The position numbers and the translations under genes were made by a program. The notes beneath the pieces are model-generated. The model made no database searches and was not told the origin of the DNA. It saw only the letters and a list, made by a program, of their open reading frames with translations. From an uncultured Prevotellaceae bacterium (GTDB lineage Bacteria > Bacteroidota > Bacteroidia > Bacteroidales > Bacteroidaceae), in contig OMXL01000026.1 in assembly GCA_900314985.1 (NCBI GenBank), positions 1-61,686 of the forward strand: 61,686 nt of DNA, written 5' to 3'. Shown here piece by piece: positions 14,811 to 23,968 of this stretch; positions within the stretch are counted from its first letter, which is position 1, and each line of letters starts with the position of its first letter.

Positions 14811-15452
14811 CTATAATTGGGTTATATCATTTTTATTTTCTTTGCGTGTTGTCTTAGAGACAAACACCTTACCTAATCCGATGCAGAATACCAAAGCACC
14901 CACACCAAAGCCTACCGTACCGGCAGCATAGCCAAGGAAGATCATCAGACCGACTCCAACGAAGCACTGACGAATGCCCTTATTGTACTCTTCATCGGCA
15001 CTGCCTGGCTGGTCTTTGAGCAACTGGTCGGGAATGGGTTGTCCCTGCTGCATGGCCATCTGTGCCAGACGCATCTTATCCTTGCGGTTCTTGTTGATGA
15101 AGTAGAACACTGCAATGATGATGAATACGGGCGACAGCACGAAGATGATAAGCAGTACGGCCAGTACGAAAAGCATGCCCGACATCTGAGAATCCACAAA
15201 GTCAAAGAGGCGATCGGCACTCTTGACAACCTGGGTATCATCCTCGTCATCGAGTGGCCAGTTGTCGTCAGCTGCAGAAGTCTGAGACGTCGATGTCGTA
15301 TCAGAGAAAGCCTCTACAGCATCCTTACCTGTCGAATCCACCAGTTCAGTCAGCTGGACAGTCTGTGGTGTATGGCGATGTTTCTGGGCAACAGCCTCGG
15401 TCGTCATGCCCAGCGCCAGCAACAGTGTTAATGTAATAATAATCTGTTTCAT
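14811..15452 (-). CDS. DUF6249-like membrane protein
   Basis: A 213-residue protein with a signal peptide (MKQIIITLTLLLALGMTTEA), a periplasmic acidic stretch (about 50-75), two hydrophobic segments near 85-115, a basic cytosolic loop (NKNRKDKMRLAQMAMQQGQP) and two further membrane segments near 160-200. The layout matches small Bacteroidota membrane proteins annotated DUF6249. No enzymatic motif is seen. The ATG at 15452 is chosen because the signal peptide begins there. It is the second gene of the head-GIN/PspC/sigma operon. Confidence 0.65.
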   Translation of the reverse strand: MKQIIITLTLLLALGMTTEAVAQKHRHTPQTVQLTELVDSTGKDAVEAFSDTTSTSQTSAADDNWPLDDEDDTQVVKSADRLFDFVDSQMSGMLFVLAVLLIIFVLSPVFIIIAVFYFINKNRKDKMRLAQMAMQQGQPIPDQLLKDQPGSADEEYNKGIRQCFVGVGLMIFLGYAAGTVGFGVGALVFCIGLGKVFVSKTTRKENKNDITQL

Positions 15453-15485
15453 ATTCGTAGTTGTTTTTAATTGCACATCTGTGTA

Positions 15486-16181
15486 TTATTTGATAAGTAA
15501 CTCATCAGTATCAATATCGCCAGAGCCACGCACATTGTTCTTCATCTCTTTTACAGAGCCCTTCAATGTGATATCGCCAGAGCCTACCAGTCGAGACTCC
15601 ACCTTGCCACTATTCGTAAAGAACATCTTGATATCGCCAGAGCCTACCAGATCAAGCTCAGCCTGTCGTGTCTCTACATTGTTAACATCCACATCACCAG
15701 AGCCTACCAGCGATACCTTCACGCGGTCGCAGATAACGTCTTCAAAGGTAATGTCGCCAGAACCACGCAGCGAGATGTCCAAGTTGTCGGTATCGAGCTT
15801 ACGCTCACAACTAAAATCGCCAGAGCCCTGCAAGTTGATACCTAAGAAGTCTGGAGAGGTGACATACACAGTAACGTCGTCCATGTCTTCGCTACCCCAA
15901 TGGATAAAGGACGTTCCATTCTTCATATTCACCTTCAGCGTGTTGTGCTCCACCTCTGTCTCCACATTCTTGATGGCTTTGACAGGTCCTTTCACAACGA
16001 CGGAGAAGGAGTCGGCTTGCATATAATGCACATCCAGAGAACCCAGCAGCGTAATACGCTCAAAGTTCTTCAACGCACGACGCTCTTCTGCCAGTGGTTT
16101 ATCGGATGAGTAAGTCACCTTCAACCCCTTACAAGAGGCGAATACTGCAAGTGCCATAATGGCAAAAACTATTTTTTTCAT
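15486..16181 (-). CDS. Head-GIN domain (DUF2807) lipoprotein
   Basis: A 231-residue exported protein with a lipobox-like FASCKG (Cys about 17). The rest is a beta-helix with five LxGSGD repeats (LQGSGDF, LRGSGDI, LVGSGDV, LVGSGDI, VRGSGDI), which is the head-GIN/DUF2807 fold often annotated as a putative auto-transporter adhesin. It starts the operon that contains PspC and the ECF sigma factor, and in this phylum such proteins usually travel with PspC genes. Function is unknown, and an envelope or surface role is inferred from the signal and fold. Confidence 0.85.
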   Translation of the reverse strand: MKKIVFAIMALAVFASCKGLKVTYSSDKPLAEERRALKNFERITLLGSLDVHYMQADSFSVVVKGPVKAIKNVETEVEHNTLKVNMKNGTSFIHWGSEDMDDVTVYVTSPDFLGINLQGSGDFSCERKLDTDNLDISLRGSGDITFEDVICDRVKVSLVGSGDVDVNNVETRQAELDLVGSGDIKMFFTNSGKVESRLVGSGDITLKGSVKEMKNNVRGSGDIDTDELLIK

Positions 16182-16218
16182 ACCTTACTATGTTATTGTT
16201 TTTAACCGTTAGACGTAA

Positions 16219-16238
16219 TGCAACTCAAAGAAGTTGCA
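16219..16238. promoter_or_regulatory. Inverted repeat upstream of the head-GIN operon
   Basis: TGCAACT (16219-16225) and AGTTGCA (16232-16238) form a perfect 7-bp inverted repeat around CAAAGA, in the leader or promoter of the operon. It could be an operator or a small RNA hairpin. No clear TAnnTTTG box accompanies it. Confidence 0.4.
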
Positions 16239-16267
16239 AAGGGAGTGAAAAAAAAATGAGAAACTCA

Positions 16268-17602
16268 CTATTTTGACATAGCGAGACGGACTCCTACCAC
16301 GCCACGGATGTCTTTTACATCAGAGTTTCTGCGTGATACTCGGCACGACTTACCATAATACCACCAGCTGCCACCACGATAGACATGCTCTTTACCACTG
16401 GCAGGGCCTTGTGGATTGGTTTGTGCCTCTTTGCTATACTCGCCAAACCAGTCTGAGCACCATTCGTTGACATTACCAGACATGTCGTAAAGGCCGAGTT
16501 CATTGGGGGCTTTCGACTTGATGGGATAGGGACCGTCATGGTGTTCTCTGTTAGAGTCAGCACTATAGCGAGCCACATCCCTTGCATCGTTGCTTCCACT
16601 ATACACATAGCCCTTACTCTTCGTGCCACCACGGGCAGCAAACTCCCATTCTGCCTCTGTGGGCAAGCGGAACGTCTTTCCGGTCTTCTCATTAAGTTTC
16701 TTGATAAATGCTTGGCAATCATCCCACGACACATTAACAACTGGCAGATCGTTACCCTTATAACGCGACGGATTATTACCCATTACTTCCTGCCACAGCG
16801 CTTGGGTGACTTCTGTTTCACCAATCAGATAGTCGTCCAGCGTAACACTGTGGACTGGTTTCTCATCTGAACGGGCTTCACCTTTCTGTTCCTCTGTAGC
16901 TCCCATCTGGAAGGTACCGCCTTTCACGGGTATCATATTAAAAGTGACGCGGCCAACAGTGATTATGTTTTCTTCACCTTCCTTCTTCAGTTTCACACTG
17001 ACAACATGTGGCTGTTTAGGATCGTTTACAATCACCTTTCCTACCTCAGGAAGATAGTCGGTAGCCTGTACACGATAGTCATATGAGCCAAAAGGCAACA
17101 TTTTAGTAACACTTCCGTTCTGAACAGCGATTCTTTCTCCGTTTAGCTCAAGGGTTACATTGGCAGGACTCAACTGGAAGATAACAAATTGCGAAGTAGG
17201 TGCAGCTTCTTCAGCACTTTTCAGCACGTCAGCAGTAAGTGTCAGCACATAGGTCCTTGCACGTCGCAGCGTCATTCCCAAATCATAGTCACGAAGAGGC
17301 ATGTATCCATCATGAAAGATGCTGAGTCGCTTGACACCTTCTGGAACATATACCCATGTCTCACCGACCTTCTGTTCCGTCTTTACTACACCTAAAGATC
17401 CTGCATCAAAAGAAAAGCCGGTCAAAGTAGTCTCAACTTTGATGAGAGCACATTTCTGCCCGTTCTGGTCCATTACCATCGTTCCTGCCGTATTGGCTGT
17501 CAGATCAGCCTCATCCAAGCGAAAACTCTGAACGGACAAACTCTGTGCCTGCATGACAGTGATGCATAGCAATAGGACAAGTATAAAGGAAAGTCGCTTC
17601 AT
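16268..17602 (-). CDS. PEGA plus formylglycine-generating-enzyme-like (SUMF1) domain protein
   Basis: A 444-residue exported protein (signal peptide MKRLSFILVLLLCITVMQAQ). Residues about 140-205 form a PEGA-type beta domain (FQLSPANVTLELNGERIAV). Residues about 225-444 are an FGE-sulfatase/SUMF1 domain (GGTFQMGATEEQ, GETEVTQALWQEVMGNNPS, LPTEAEWEFAARGG, GNVNEWCSDWFG, YRGGSWW). Most bacterial members of this kind are not sulfatase activators but ligand-binding or modifying modules; one Cys (GKSCRV) lies near the C-terminal core. The start ATG at 17602 is chosen for the signal peptide. The gene diverges from the LPP20-like gene. Confidence 0.85.
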   Translation of the reverse strand: MKRLSFILVLLLCITVMQAQSLSVQSFRLDEADLTANTAGTMVMDQNGQKCALIKVETTLTGFSFDAGSLGVVKTEQKVGETWVYVPEGVKRLSIFHDGYMPLRDYDLGMTLRRARTYVLTLTADVLKSAEEAAPTSQFVIFQLSPANVTLELNGERIAVQNGSVTKMLPFGSYDYRVQATDYLPEVGKVIVNDPKQPHVVSVKLKKEGEENIITVGRVTFNMIPVKGGTFQMGATEEQKGEARSDEKPVHSVTLDDYLIGETEVTQALWQEVMGNNPSRYKGNDLPVVNVSWDDCQAFIKKLNEKTGKTFRLPTEAEWEFAARGGTKSKGYVYSGSNDARDVARYSADSNREHHDGPYPIKSKAPNELGLYDMSGNVNEWCSDWFGEYSKEAQTNPQGPASGKEHVYRGGSWWYYGKSCRVSRRNSDVKDIRGVVGVRLAMSK

Positions 17603-17629
17603 TGTCTCACGTTTGTAATAATACAATTG

Positions 17630-17687
17630 CAAAAGTACAAAAACTTTCTGAAATATGCATCTGTTTTTCCGAAATTTATTACATTTG
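17630..17687. promoter_or_regulatory. Divergent promoters of the SUMF1-like and LPP20-like genes
   Basis: Minus strand TACTTTTG at 17630-17637 and plus strand TACATTTG at 17680-17687 face away from each other. The plus-strand box is only 4 nt from the LPP20-like ATG, so that transcript would be practically leaderless. Confidence 0.6.
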
Positions 17688-17691
17688 CAGC

Positions 17692-19515
17692 ATGAAACAA
17701 ATAATCATCTTATTCATATTATGGATTGTCATGTTTCCAACGACAATAAAAGCTCAGTCGTGGGAAACCATCCAACATAGTGGCCAGTACCTTTGGGGAA
17801 TGGGTTATGGAAGCACTGTAACAGAAGCTGACAACAACGCACTTGCAGACCTTATCAGCAAGATAGCCACCCACGTACAAAGCGACTTCCAACAGGAAGA
17901 AAGTGAAACAACAAATGGCAACAAGACCGATCAACAGTCGTATGTGCGCAACAGGGTTCAGACCTATTCACAAGCCACACTGACCAACGCCGAACGTTTG
18001 GTGTTGAAAAATGAACCTGACGCACAAGTGGGACGATATATCCTCAAAACAGAAATACGCCGACTCTTTGAAAGCCGCCAAAAGAAAGCCATAGACATGG
18101 TACGAAGCGCCCTACGTGCTGAGGAAGCTGGCAAAGCTGATGATGCACTGCGCAACTATTACTGGGCGCTGGCACTGGTACGCTCGCTGCAGTACCCCAA
18201 CGAGGCCATTTTCAAAGATGATGACGGAAATAGTCATCTACTGATGACATGGATACCAGAACAGATGAATCATGTGTTTGACGACTTGAAGGTTTCTGTG
18301 GTTCAGCGCAAGGGTGATGATGTAGACTTAAGTATCGCCTATAGAGGCAAACGGGTCAGCAGCGTAGACTACACCTACTTCGACGGCCGTGACTGGAGTG
18401 CTATCAACAGTGCGAAGGACGGCGCTGGTGTATTGGAGTTGGCGCGTGGCAACCAAAGTACGAAATACCAGCTAAAATTTGAATACGAATATTTAAGTGA
18501 GGCCCATATTGACAAGGAAGTAGAAGCCGTACTGCGAGTACTTAGCGGCAGGGCCATGCGAAAAGCTTATACTACTGTTGACGCTGCTACCGTAACTGGT
18601 GAAGCGTTCACCACACAAGAGAGTTTCACCCAGACTGACGCATCCATTCTGAAAGCTCCTACAAGTACGGCAGCCATGCAAGCTAAAGACTACGACCGAG
18701 CTGTCAATAGCGCACTAAACGCCATACGAAACAAGTCCATTACTGGTGTAGAGCAGTATTTTACCGCAGAAGGACTGGACATCTTCCAACGTTTGGTATT
18801 CCAATATGGTACCGCCCGCATTATCGGCTCACCCCAGATTACTTTCTACAGTAACGATGGCGGTGAAGTGACCGCCCGTGGTGCTAAGGTGGCATTTAGT
18901 TTTAAGAGCGGCATCCGCAAGTCGTTTGTTGAGGATTTGGTATTCACATTCAACGCTACTGGCAAGATCGACAACGTCGCCTTCGGATTGGGCAAGACCG
19001 CTGAAGATGACATTCTTAACAAAGGGGTATGGAGCGAGTCGGCACGTAAGGTATTGATGGCCTTCTTAGAGAACTACAAGACTGCCTACGCCTTGAAGCG
19101 ATTAGATTATATCAACACCATCTTTGACGACGATGCTGTAATCATCGTAGCTAACGTAGCCAAGAGAGCTCAATCATCATTAACAGACGGACAGCGTTAT
19201 CAAGACAATAAAATCATCAAGTACAACCGTTATTCGAAAGACCAGTATCTGAAGAACCTCAGCCGCTGCTTCAGCGCCAACGAGTTCATCAATATCCGTT
19301 TCGCCAACAACGACGTTGTAAAACTGGGTAAGGGAGGTGAGACCTACGGCATACAGATATCACAAGACTACTATTCATCGTCCTATGGTGACAAGGGTTA
19401 CCTGTTCTTGGAAGTAGACGTCAACGATCCCAAGCAGCCTATCATCAAAGTACGTACTTGGCAACCTGAGAAAGATCCAAACTTCGGACTATACGGCCCA
19501 GGTGACTTTAAATGA
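17692..19515 (+). CDS. LPP20-like exported protein
   Basis: A 607-residue protein with a signal peptide (MKQIIILFILWIVMFPTTIKAQ). Residues about 25-130 resemble the LPP20 lipoprotein domain (YLWGMGYGSTVTEADNNALADLISKI), a fold found in secreted bacterial proteins of unknown role. The remainder is rich in beta strands and includes two later segments that read as repeated NTF2-like or LPP20-associated units (about 335-460 and 470-600). The start at 17692 fits the signal peptide and promoter. A 14-bp terminator stem follows at 19541. Confidence 0.7.
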   Translation: MKQIIILFILWIVMFPTTIKAQSWETIQHSGQYLWGMGYGSTVTEADNNALADLISKIATHVQSDFQQEESETTNGNKTDQQSYVRNRVQTYSQATLTNAERLVLKNEPDAQVGRYILKTEIRRLFESRQKKAIDMVRSALRAEEAGKADDALRNYYWALALVRSLQYPNEAIFKDDDGNSHLLMTWIPEQMNHVFDDLKVSVVQRKGDDVDLSIAYRGKRVSSVDYTYFDGRDWSAINSAKDGAGVLELARGNQSTKYQLKFEYEYLSEAHIDKEVEAVLRVLSGRAMRKAYTTVDAATVTGEAFTTQESFTQTDASILKAPTSTAAMQAKDYDRAVNSALNAIRNKSITGVEQYFTAEGLDIFQRLVFQYGTARIIGSPQITFYSNDGGEVTARGAKVAFSFKSGIRKSFVEDLVFTFNATGKIDNVAFGLGKTAEDDILNKGVWSESARKVLMAFLENYKTAYALKRLDYINTIFDDDAVIIVANVAKRAQSSLTDGQRYQDNKIIKYNRYSKDQYLKNLSRCFSANEFINIRFANNDVVKLGKGGETYGIQISQDYYSSSYGDKGYLFLEVDVNDPKQPIIKVRTWQPEKDPNFGLYGPGDFK

Positions 19516-19540
19516 TTAAAGCCACTAAATGCACCATCTA

Positions 19541-19573
19541 AAAGCTCCAAGTTCGTCGTGAACTTGGGGCTTT
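19541..19573 (+). terminator. Intrinsic terminator after the LPP20-like gene
   Basis: AAAGCTCCAAGTTC pairs with GAACTTGGGGCTTT (14 bp, one G:U) over a GTCGT loop; the following T tract is short. Confidence 0.7.
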
Positions 19574-19606
19574 ATCATTGAAGAAACAAACTTTTCATTC
19601 CATTTG

Positions 19607-19638
19607 TTTTGTTTTGTTACTATAATTATGTAATTTTG
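19607..19638 (+). promoter_or_regulatory. Promoter of the rRNA methyltransferase/thyA/cmk/folA unit
   Basis: TTTTG at 19607-19611 and TAATTTTG at 19631-19638, spacing 19 bp. The ATG at 19646 follows by 7 nt, so translation would start on a near-leaderless mRNA. Confidence 0.75.
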
Positions 19639-19645
19639 CAAAATA

Positions 19646-20944
19646 ATGGTCCAACTACCTGCTGTTTTCACGGAAAAAACACGCCTGCTGATGGGCGAGG
19701 AACGCTTCGAACGCTACCTACAGTCGTTTGAAGAGGAACCTCCTGTGAGCATTCGTCTGAATCCAATGAAAGCTTCCCCCAACCTCTCCAAAGGGAGGGA
19801 ATTCCAAGTGCTTGATGGAGAACGAGTGCCCTGGTGTCGCCATGCTTACTATCTGAAGAAGCGTCCCAATTTTACCATGGACCCCTTATTCCACGCTGGC
19901 TGCTACTATGTGCAAGAGGCTTCCTCGATGTTTCTTGACGAAGTGTTGAGACAAACCTCCCCCATCCCCTCCCAAGGAGGGGAGCCCCATTCCTCCCCTT
20001 TGGGGAGGTTAGGAGAGGTTCTCGACCTCTGCGCAGCCCCTGGTGGCAAGTCGACATTGCTGCGTTCGGCACTGCCCAAGGACTGTGTACTCTACAGCAA
20101 TGAACCCATCCGCAACCGTGCCAACATCTTGTTGGAGAATGTGACGAAGTGGGGCTACGAAAACCACCTTGTCACCAACAACTACCCCAAGGACTACCGT
20201 AAGAGCAAACTGATGTTCGACCTCATTCTCTGCGATGTACCTTGTTCTGGTGAGGGAATGTTCCGCAAAGACGAGGCCACCATCCGTGAGTGGAGTCCTC
20301 AGAATGTAGAGAAGTGCTGGCAGTTGCAGCGCGACATTGTCGACGACGCCTGGGCCTGTCTGAACGCTGGCGGACTACTGATATATAGTACGTGTACCTT
20401 TAATACTAAGGAGAACGAGGAGAACATCCGTTACTTCTTGGAGCAATACGATGACATGGAGGTGGTCCCCATCAACATCCAGCCCGAATGGAACATCACA
20501 GGGTCCTTGTTGGAAGGCTTCCACGAGCCTGTCTACCGTTTCATCCCTGGTATCTCGCGCGGCGAAGGACTCTTTATGTGCGTGCTGAGGAAGAACCTCC
20601 CCCCTACCCCCTCCAAAAGGAGGGGGAGACAAGAGGCGCTGAATATTCTGACATCAGACATCAAACATCAGACATCAGCCCTCAGCCATCATACATCAGA
20701 CATCAAAGTCGACTTGGATTACAAATCGGCTATTGCCTACCTGCGTGGCGAAGCTCTCGTGCTTCCTGAGGATACGCCGCGAGGCATTGTAGAGGTGAGC
20801 TTTATGGGCCACCCCTTAGGACAAGCGAAGAATATCGGCACTCGTGCCAACAACCTATACCCCAAAGAATGGAGAATCAGAACAACACATATACCCAACG
20901 AATATGAAGCAATACTTAGACATACTGAACAGAATACTGACTGA
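19646..20944 (+). CDS. rRNA cytosine-C5 methyltransferase (NSUN/RsmF type)
   Basis: A 432-residue SAM-dependent methyltransferase. Motif I ([11 protein letters not shown]) and the two catalytic cysteines of the NOL1/NSUN family are present, one in [10 protein letters not shown] and one in [16 protein letters not shown]-terminal RsmF-type RNA-binding segment (about 355-430, [13 protein letters not shown]) follows. The target is probably a 16S rRNA cytosine. The gene carries four REP-like elements and one heptad array, all translated in frame ([18 protein letters not shown] plus [19 protein letters not shown], then TSDIKHQTS-type heptads); one pair abuts motif I directly. The last 41 bp overlap thyA. 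Confidence 0.93.
   Translation: MVQLPAVFTEKTRLLMGEERFERYLQSFEEEPPVSIRLNPMKASPNLSKGREFQVLDGERVPWCRHAYYLKKRPNFTMDPLFHAGCYYVQEASSMFLDEVLRQTSPIPSQGGEPHSSPLGRLGEVLDLCAAPGGKSTLLRSALPKDCVLYSNEPIRNRANILLENVTKWGYENHLVTNNYPKDYRKSKLMFDLILCDVPCSGEGMFRKDEATIREWSPQNVEKCWQLQRDIVDDAWACLNAGGLLIYSTCTFNTKENEENIRYFLEQYDDMEVVPINIQPEWNITGSLLEGFHEPVYRFIPGISRGEGLFMCVLRKNLPPTPSKRRGRQEALNILTSDIKHQTSALSHHTSDIKVDLDYKSAIAYLRGEALVLPEDTPRGIVEVSFMGHPLGQAKNIGTRANNLYPKEWRIRTTHIPNEYEAILRHTEQNTD
19774..20628. repeat. Four REP-like elements inside the rRNA methyltransferase gene
   Basis: Copies at 19774-19800, 19955-19984, 19991-20018 (inverted relative to its neighbour) and 20596-20628. Each has a CCTCCCCC-type head, two variable bases and a CCCCTCC/GGAGGGG stem. 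The middle two form a head-to-head pair next to SAM motif I. Confidence 0.8.
20651..20706 (+). repeat. Translated heptad array (ACATCAG)8 in the rRNA methyltransferase gene
   Basis: Eight 7-bp units encode [19 protein letters not shown], between the catalytic and RNA-binding domains. Confidence 0.9.
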
Positions 20945-21713
20945 GGGCACCCAGAAGGGTGACCGCACAGGAACAGGTACCATCAGCATCTTTGGTACGC
21001 AGAGCCGCTACAATCTTGCAGACGGTTTTCCCCTGCTGACCACCAAGAAGCTGCACTTGAAGAGCATTATCTACGAACTGTTATGGTTCTTGCAGGGCGA
21101 CACCAACGTGAAATATCTGCAGGAGCACGGTGTTCGGATTTGGAATGAGTGGGCTGATGAGAATGGTGAGCTGGGGCCTGTCTATGGTCACCAGTGGCGC
21201 TCATGGCCTGACTATGCTGGGGGCACCATCGACCAGATACAATACGTCGTAGACCAGTTGAAGAACAATCCTGACTCACGCCGCATGATTGTATCGGCAT
21301 GGAATGTGGCAGAGGTCAACAAGATGGCACTGCCTCCTTGTCACACCATCTTCCAGTTCTATACGGCTCCCCTGCCCGATGGTCGTCGTCGCCTGTCGTT
21401 GCAATTGTATCAGCGTAGTGCCGACACCTTCCTTGGCGTACCTTTCAACATCGCCTCGTATGCCCTGCTGTTGCAGATGATGGCACAGGTCTGCGATATG
21501 GTTCCTGGCGACTTCATCCACACCACAGGCGATACACACCTCTACCTGAACCACCTGGAACAGGCAAAGCTACAGTTGACCCGCGAGCCACGTCCACTGC
21601 CTACCATGAAGATTAATCCTGATGTAAAGAGCATCTTCGACTTCCAGTTCGAAGACTTTGAACTGGAGGGTTACAATCCATGGCCTCACATCAAGGCAGA
21701 AGTCAGCGTGTGA
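20904..21713 (+). CDS. thyA: Thymidylate synthase
   Basis: A 269-residue ThyA that methylates dUMP to dTMP with methylene-tetrahydrofolate. The catalytic Cys lies in [11 protein letters not shown]. The dUMP-binding [13 protein letters not shown] and the N-terminal [10 protein letters not shown] and [12 protein letters not shown] segments are intact. The ATG at 20904 begins the standard [13 protein letters not shown]-terminus inside the end of the upstream methyltransferase gene, implying translational coupling. Together with cmk and folA downstream it forms a pyrimidine-deoxynucleotide and folate recycling unit. Confidence 0.97.
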   Translation: MKQYLDILNRILTEGTQKGDRTGTGTISIFGTQSRYNLADGFPLLTTKKLHLKSIIYELLWFLQGDTNVKYLQEHGVRIWNEWADENGELGPVYGHQWRSWPDYAGGTIDQIQYVVDQLKNNPDSRRMIVSAWNVAEVNKMALPPCHTIFQFYTAPLPDGRRRLSLQLYQRSADTFLGVPFNIASYALLLQMMAQVCDMVPGDFIHTTGDTHLYLNHLEQAKLQLTREPRPLPTMKINPDVKSIFDFQFEDFELEGYNPWPHIKAEVSV

Positions 21714-21715
21714 AT

Positions 21716-21743
21716 AATTGAGAATTGAGAATTGAAAATTAGG
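21716..21743 (+). repeat. Heptad array between thyA and cmk
   Basis: AATTGAG, AATTGAG, AATTGAA, AATTAGG occupy the gap from just after the thyA stop (21713) to just before the cmk ATG (21751). Confidence 0.75.
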
Positions 21744-21750
21744 CATTATA

Positions 21751-22437
21751 ATGAAAAAGATTACAATAGCTATTGACGGCCATTCGTCGTGCGGCAAGAG
21801 CACGATGGCCAAAGACCTGGCCCGCACAGTGGGCTACGTATATGTTGACACTGGTGCTATGTACCGTTGTGTTACCCTTTATGCCCTGCGTCACGGACTG
21901 TTTACTGCCGACGGCATCAACGAGGCAGCGCTGCGTGAAGAGATGCCCAACATCCAGATATCGTTCCAGTTTAATGCTGAGACAGGCCGTCCTGACACCT
22001 ATCTCAATGGTGAGCTGGTAGAGAATGACATCCGCACCATGGAGGTCAGCAACCATGTGAGTCCTATTGCCACACTGGGCTTTGTCCGCGAGGCGATGGT
22101 TGCCCAGCAGCAACAGATGGGTAAGGATAAGGGTGTTGTGATGGATGGTCGCGATATTGGTACCGTTGTCTTCCCTGATGCCGAGCTAAAAATCTTTGTC
22201 ACCGCCAGTGCAGAAGTTCGTGCTCAGCGTCGCTTCGACGAACTAAAAGGTAAAGGCATGGAGGCCGACTACGAGGATATTCTGAAGAATGTACAGGAGC
22301 GCGACTATATAGACTCTCACCGCGAGGTATCACCTTTGCGCCAGGCAGAAGATGCCATCCTGCTCGACAACTCACACATGACCATCCCAGAACAGAAGGA
22401 GTGGTTGCTCGAACGTTTCAAGGAGGCTACACGATGA
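21751..22437 (+). CDS. cmk: Cytidylate kinase
   Basis: A 228-residue CMP/dCMP kinase of the bacterial Cmk type. The P-loop [15 protein letters not shown] is followed by [12 protein letters not shown], the [21 protein letters not shown] core and the [13 protein letters not shown] lid region. It supplies CDP/dCDP for nucleotide synthesis. The stop overlaps the folA ATG as ATGA (22434-22437), so the two are coupled. Confidence 0.95.
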   Translation: MKKITIAIDGHSSCGKSTMAKDLARTVGYVYVDTGAMYRCVTLYALRHGLFTADGINEAALREEMPNIQISFQFNAETGRPDTYLNGELVENDIRTMEVSNHVSPIATLGFVREAMVAQQQQMGKDKGVVMDGRDIGTVVFPDAELKIFVTASAEVRAQRRFDELKGKGMEADYEDILKNVQERDYIDSHREVSPLRQAEDAILLDNSHMTIPEQKEWLLERFKEATR

Positions 22438-22919
22438 GGATCAATATCATTGCAGCAGTAGCCAAGAACCGTGCCATCGGTTTTGAGAACAAACTGATAT
22501 ACTGGTTGCCCAACGACCTGAAGCGCTTCAAGGCGCTGACCACTGGTCACACTATTATCATGGGGCGCAACACCTATCTCAGTCTTCCAAAGGGTGCCCT
22601 ACCCAATCGTCGCAATGTGGTATTGTCATCAACTATCAGCGAGTTGCCTGGTTGCGATGTCTATCCCACCCTCGACGCTGCCCTCAAGAGCTGTCGCCCT
22701 GATGAGGACATATATATAATAGGTGGAGCACGCGTCTATGAGCAAGCCATCAGCATGGCCGACCGTCTGTGCCTGACAGAGGTTGACGACACGCCTGCTC
22801 AGGCTGACGCCTTCTTTCCAGACTATAGCGACTGGCAGGTTGTCAACAAAGAAGCGCATCCAAAGGATGAACGCCATGCCTTTGAATACGCCTTTACAGA
22901 TTATGAACGGACTCGTTAA
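22434..22919 (+). CDS. folA: Dihydrofolate reductase
   Basis: A 161-residue DHFR that regenerates tetrahydrofolate consumed by Thy[32 protein letters not shown] and the NADPH-binding [22 protein letters not shown] segment are typical, as is [13 protein letters not shown]. The start at 22434 is the first codon of the conserved N-terminus and overlaps the cmk stop. It is the last gene of the methyltransferase-thyA-cmk-folA unit. Confidence 0.96.
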   Translation: MRINIIAAVAKNRAIGFENKLIYWLPNDLKRFKALTTGHTIIMGRNTYLSLPKGALPNRRNVVLSSTISELPGCDVYPTLDAALKSCRPDEDIYIIGGARVYEQAISMADRLCLTEVDDTPAQADAFFPDYSDWQVVNKEAHPKDERHAFEYAFTDYERTR

Positions 22920-22944
22920 GAGCCCGTTCATTCATTTTCATACC

Positions 22945-23427
22945 TTATTCCTCAGCCAACTCCTCTGAATCACTTATAGGTAACTGACGCTCAAAGGCTG
23001 AATGGAACGAAATCAGCGTCTGCGAGCTTGACAGTCCTAAGGGTTGCAGCTGGTCATGGATAATCGTCAGCAAGTGATGGTTGTTACGCGCATAAATCTT
23101 GATGAACATATCGAAGTTACCTGTTGTATAGTGGCATTCTGTCACCTCTGGTATCTTCTTCAGTTCCTCCAATACATGGTCAAAATCTTCTGGGTTCTTC
23201 AGATTCAAGCCAATGTAGGCACAGGTCTCGAAGCCAATTTTCTCTGGGTCGATGATAAACTGCGAGCCACGCAGGATGCCCATAGTTGTCAGTTTCTGAA
23301 TACGCTGATGAATGGCAGCGCCACTCACGTTACACACACGAGCCACCTCTAAGAAGGGAACACGTGCATCTTCACTAATCATGTGTAGGATACGTTGATC
23401 CAACTTGTCAAGTTTCTGAGTTGCCAT
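22945..23427 (-). CDS. Lrp/AsnC family transcriptional regulator
   Basis: A 160-residue regulator with an N-terminal winged helix (LDQRILHMISEDARVPFLEVARVCNVSGAAIHQRIQKL) and a C-terminal RAM ligand-binding domain (ETCAYIGLNLK, VTECHYTTGNFDMFIKI). Such proteins sense amino acids and form octamers. It is the terminal gene of the ExbB/ExbD operon, 8 bp after the second exbD, and may be co-transcribed with it. Confidence 0.92.
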   Translation of the reverse strand: MATQKLDKLDQRILHMISEDARVPFLEVARVCNVSGAAIHQRIQKLTTMGILRGSQFIIDPEKIGFETCAYIGLNLKNPEDFDHVLEELKKIPEVTECHYTTGNFDMFIKIYARNNHHLLTIIHDQLQPLGLSSSQTLISFHSAFERQLPISDSEELAEE

Positions 23428-23435
23428 AATCTTCT

Positions 23436-23927
23436 TTATATTTTTTGTTTCACGCTTTCTTTTTTAATTCTTTTCTCTGCCGAGTAGTTGATGTTCAGCG
23501 CGCCTGCCTTGCGCAATTCCTGCTTCACATCATTGATGATGCCCATCTCCGTGTCTCTGTCGGCACGGATGGTTACCGTCAGGTGCTGGCGGTCGTCTTC
23601 CGACATTTCGTTGCGCTCCTTGGCAATCTCATTGCCAATCTCAGCAACAGTCACATAGCGGTCGCCCATCTGGATACGTGTCTCATCAGAGACGATGCGG
23701 CCCTGTGCATCAACAGGTTTACCGATGAATATATACACCAGTCCGGTCTTGCCAACCTCCTTGGTCAACTCAGTACCTTGAGGCACGTCGTAGTGTACCT
23801 TGGGATCGACATCGCGCATGTGAGTGACGAGCATGAAGAAGAACAGCACTGTAAAAATCAGGTCTGGCATCGATGCCAGGTTCAGTCCTGGCACACTATT
23901 ACTCTGTCTTCGCTTAAATCTACCCAC
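23436..23927 (-). CDS. ExbD/TolR family protein (second copy)
   Basis: A 163-residue inner-membrane protein with a short cytosolic N-terminus, one membrane span (about 15-36, LASMPDLIFTVLFFFMLVT) with the conserved Asp (MPDL), and a periplasmic domain. It couples the proton motive force with ExbB to energise TonB or a Tol-like system. The start is a GTG at 23925-23927, within a heptad array. Tandem ExbD genes of different sequence are normal in Bacteroidota. Confidence 0.9.
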   Translation of the reverse strand: MGRFKRRQSNSVPGLNLASMPDLIFTVLFFFMLVTHMRDVDPKVHYDVPQGTELTKEVGKTGLVYIFIGKPVDAQGRIVSDETRIQMGDRYVTVAEIGNEIAKERNEMSEDDRQHLTVTIRADRDTEMGIINDVKQELRKAGALNINYSAEKRIKKESVKQKI

Positions 23928-23968
23928 TATTCTCTATTCGTTATTCACTATTCACTGTTCACTATTCA
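23927..23968 (-). repeat. Heptad array (CTATTCA)6 between the two exbD genes
   Basis: Six 7-bp units run from the last bases of the first exbD (its stop is at 23962) to the GTG of the second, so they supply both the stop and the whole spacer. Confidence 0.85.
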
